Shown: piece after piece, positions 4,681 to 6,022 of the stretch
How the letters are laid out: every line of letters begins with the position of its first letter
Numbering within the stretch: the stretch's first letter is position 1
From: an uncultured Collinsella sp.
GTDB taxonomy: Bacteria; Actinomycetota; Coriobacteriia; Coriobacteriales; Coriobacteriaceae
DNA: 6,022 nucleotides
NCBI GenBank assembly: GCA_937981515.1
Contig: CALJNY010000241.1
Coordinates: 1 to 6,022 of the forward strand
Reading direction: 5' to 3'
Notes under the pieces: generated by a model
Seen by the model: the letters and a program-made list of their open reading frames with translations, nothing else
Databases searched by the model: none
Told to the model about the DNA's origin: nothing
Translations under genes and position numbers: made by a program

Positions 4681-4822
4681 CGAGTTACCGCAGGGCCCGC
4701 CCTGTTGTTACTTTTCAGAACATCCCGCAGGACGGAGGAAGCCCCGCAGCGCGCAGCGCGCAGCGGGGCTTCCGACATGTCCGAGGACGTTCTGAAAAGT
4801 AACAACAGGGCGGGCCCGGACA
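4681..4822 (-). repeat. Long nested palindrome P2 (125-nt core), inverted copy 2 of the same family
   Basis: The outer arms at 4693-4721 and 4789-4817 are perfect 29-bp inverted repeats, beginning GGGCCCGCCCTG and ending CAGGGCGGGCCC. Imperfectly paired 15-nt segments lie inside, then a perfect 11-bp inner stem (GGAAGCCCCGC at 4737-4747 with 4763-4773) and a 15-nt loop of GCGCGC units. Read on the minus strand it aligns with P1 without gaps over 125 nt. The inner segment GTCCTCGGACAT matches P1 at 11 of 12 positions, CCTGCGGGAT matches CCTGCGGAAT, the loop keeps CGCGC..CGCGCT, and the flanks TGTCC and TGCG-TAAC recur. The outer arms agree at only 14 of 29 positions. It begins 14 bases after the oppF stop codon, so any oppF transcript that extends past the stop carries it. 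Confidence 0.85.
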
Positions 4823-4831
4823 AACAACCGA

Positions 4832-5860
4832 CTACAGGTCGATGTGCGATTCCTTGATCGGGAACGGCTCGGCGAAGTGGCACGCGCAGCAGTGGCCCGG
4901 GGCAACTTCCTTAAACTCAGGAAGCTTCTCGGAGCAGATACCCTGAGCGATCGGGCAGCGCGTGTGGAAACGGCAGCCGGTCGGCGGATCCAGCGGTGAC
5001 GGCGGATCGCCGGCGAGGATGATGCGCTTGCGGGTCTTCTGGATATCAGGATCGGGCACCGGCACGGCAGACAGCAGCGACTGCGTGTACGGATGGTGAG
5101 GCTCGCTGTAGAGCGTCTTCCAGTCCGAAACCTCGACCATCTTACCCAGGTACATAACGGCAACGCGATCGGAGATGTGCTGCACGACGGAGAGGTCGTG
5201 AGCAATGAAGAGATAAGCAGTACCGAACTTATCCTGAAGCTCCTTCAGCAGGTTCAAAACCTGGGCCTGAATGGAAACGTCAAGTGCAGAGACAGGCTCG
5301 TCGCAGATGATCAGCTTGGGCTTCAGAGCGAACGCGCGGGCAATGCCGACACGCTGACGCTGACCGCCGGAGAACTCGTGCGGATAGCGGTTGATGTGCT
5401 CGGGGTTCAGACCGACGACGTCCAGCAGCTCGCGGACACGCTCAATACGCTCCTCCTTGGTGCCCACGCCGTGAATGGTCATGGGCTCGGAGACGATCTC
5501 GCCGATGGTCATACGAGGGTTGAGCGAAGCATAGGGATCCTGGAAGATAAACTGCATCTCGCGACGCATGTCCTTGATCTCATGTTTGCTCATCTCGGCA
5601 ACATCTTTGCCCTGGAAGAACACCTTACCGGCGGTCGGCTTGGTCAAGCGCATGATGGTGCGACCCGTCGTGGACTTACCGCAACCAGACTCACCAACCA
5701 GACCAAAGGTCTCGCCAGGATAAATCTCAAAAGAGATGTCATTTACAGCAGAGACGACACGCTTGGAAAAACGCTTGGCGAACATGCCGGACTCAGCGGG
5801 GAACTCCTTAGAGAGGTGCTCGACCTTCAGCAACGGAGTACGCTCGTTGGTATCTGCCAT
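4832..5860 (-). CDS. oppF: Peptide ABC transporter ATP-binding protein, OppF/DppF type
   Basis: A complete 342-residue ATPase of an oligopeptide/dipeptide importer; it powers uptake together with an OppD partner, two permeases and a substrate-binding protein. Visible motifs are Walker A GESGCGKST (56-64), Q-loop Q107 (FIFQDPY), signature SGGQRQR (164-170), Walker B LIICDEP (183-189) and the switch histidine H221 (FIAHDLSVV). The family's C-terminal extension follows, with PHHPYTQSLLSAVPVPDP (254-271) and a cysteine cluster C296, C302, C309, C324, C325, C327 that in relatives can hold an iron-sulfur cluster; this is an inference here. The ATG at 5860 overlaps the TAA of the upstream OppD gene by one base (TAATG), and GGGAGG (5875-5870) lies eight bases before it, so translation is probably coupled. 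The N-terminus ERTPLLKVEHLSKEF fits the family. Peptide specificity (Opp versus Dpp or App) cannot be told from the ATPase. Confidence 0.94.
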   Translation of the reverse strand: MADTNERTPLLKVEHLSKEFPAESGMFAKRFSKRVVSAVNDISFEIYPGETFGLVGESGCGKSTTGRTIMRLTKPTAGKVFFQGKDVAEMSKHEIKDMRREMQFIFQDPYASLNPRMTIGEIVSEPMTIHGVGTKEERIERVRELLDVVGLNPEHINRYPHEFSGGQRQRVGIARAFALKPKLIICDEPVSALDVSIQAQVLNLLKELQDKFGTAYLFIAHDLSVVQHISDRVAVMYLGKMVEVSDWKTLYSEPHHPYTQSLLSAVPVPDPDIQKTRKRIILAGDPPSPLDPPTGCRFHTRCPIAQGICSEKLPEFKEVAPGHCCACHFAEPFPIKESHIDL

Positions 5861-6022
5861 TACGCCTCGCCTCCCTTCTTGGAATCCTTGCGCGTACGGG
5901 ACGTCTCAGGAGCGTTCTTGAGAAACTCGGGGTCACCGGAGTAGTGGCATGCAGAGTAATGACCAGACTCGGTGACAACGCGCTCGGGGCGCTGCTTGCG
6001 GCACTTATCGGTCGCATAGGGA
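5860..6022 (-). CDS. oppD: Peptide ABC transporter ATP-binding protein, OppD type, C-terminal end only
   Basis: The last 53 codons of a minus-strand gene run in from the right edge and stop at TAA (5862-5860), sharing one base with the oppF start. The tail reads PYATDKCRKQRPERV...SGHYSACHY, the typical C-terminal part of OppD/DppD ATPases after the nucleotide-binding domain, with two of the cluster cysteines visible. A basic, low-complexity tail follows (TSRTRKDSKKGGEA). The catalytic domain is outside the window. Its position immediately before oppF matches the usual oppDF gene order. Confidence 0.85.
   Translation of the reverse strand, partial: PYATDKCRKQRPERVVTESGHYSACHYSGDPEFLKNAPETSRTRKDSKKGGEA

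Noticed and set aside
4747..4766. 7-bp tandem repeat CAGCGCG in the loop of P2
   Set aside because: Only two full units, lying within the GC-rich apical loop whose general composition is shared with P1; not a separate repeat feature.
4388..4817. Integron attC sites or a CRISPR array as an explanation of the palindromes
   Set aside because: The RYYYAAC/GTTRRRY core pairs of attC are absent, no integrase or cassette genes are present, and two diverged inverted copies without regular spacers are not a CRISPR array.
4641..4883. 80-residue minus-strand frame across P2
   Set aside because: It runs out of the oppF C-terminal region through the palindrome in another frame and has no domain or convincing ribosome site.
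5093..5944. 283-residue plus-strand open frame
   Set aside because: It is antisense to oppF. Long antisense frames are usual in GC-biased ABC ATPase genes, and the peptide shows no domain.

Overview
The window looks like a piece of a high-to-moderate GC bacterial chromosome, most likely a gut Coriobacteriia (Collinsella-like) actinobacterium. That placement is an inference from protein flavour, base composition and tRNA/promoter style; no marker here proves it. Every recognisable gene is on the minus strand, so transcription runs from the right end to the left end.

Layout in transcription order. At 6022-4832 are the last 53 codons of an OppD-type peptide-transporter ATPase, overlapping by one base a complete OppF-type ATPase. 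At 4831-4351 is a stretch without a real gene that holds two 125-nt nested perfect-arm palindromes (4693-4817 and 4388-4512). They are diverged copies of one family in opposite orientation, separated by a stack of smaller hairpins. At 4350-4121 is a tRNA-Leu(GAG) unit with a strong promoter and an intrinsic terminator. At 4094-921 is a two-gene partner-switching module: a PAS-GAF-PP2C (SpoIIE/RsbU-like) phosphatase followed by a protein that fuses a STAS anti-anti-sigma domain to an RsbW/SpoIIAB-like HATPase kinase. At 876-390 is a tRNA cluster Gly(GCC)-Cys(GCA)-Gly(GCC)-Val(GAC) with terminator-like hairpins in its spacers. At 278-1 is the N-terminal part of a probable Sfp-type 4'-phosphopantetheinyl transferase, cut by the window edge.

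The phosphatase and fusion protein together supply the three activities of a partner-switching circuit (phosphatase, antagonist, kinase/anti-sigma), with sensing through PAS and GAF domains. No target sigma factor gene is present in the window.

The most unusual content is non-coding. The two long palindromes differ at 15 of 29 outer-arm positions, yet each keeps 29/29 complementarity. Sequence identity between the copies is instead concentrated in the segments that are not perfectly paired, in the apical loop and just outside the arms. The two tRNA promoters also share an A/T-tract palindrome and an upstream 7-mer at identical spacing.
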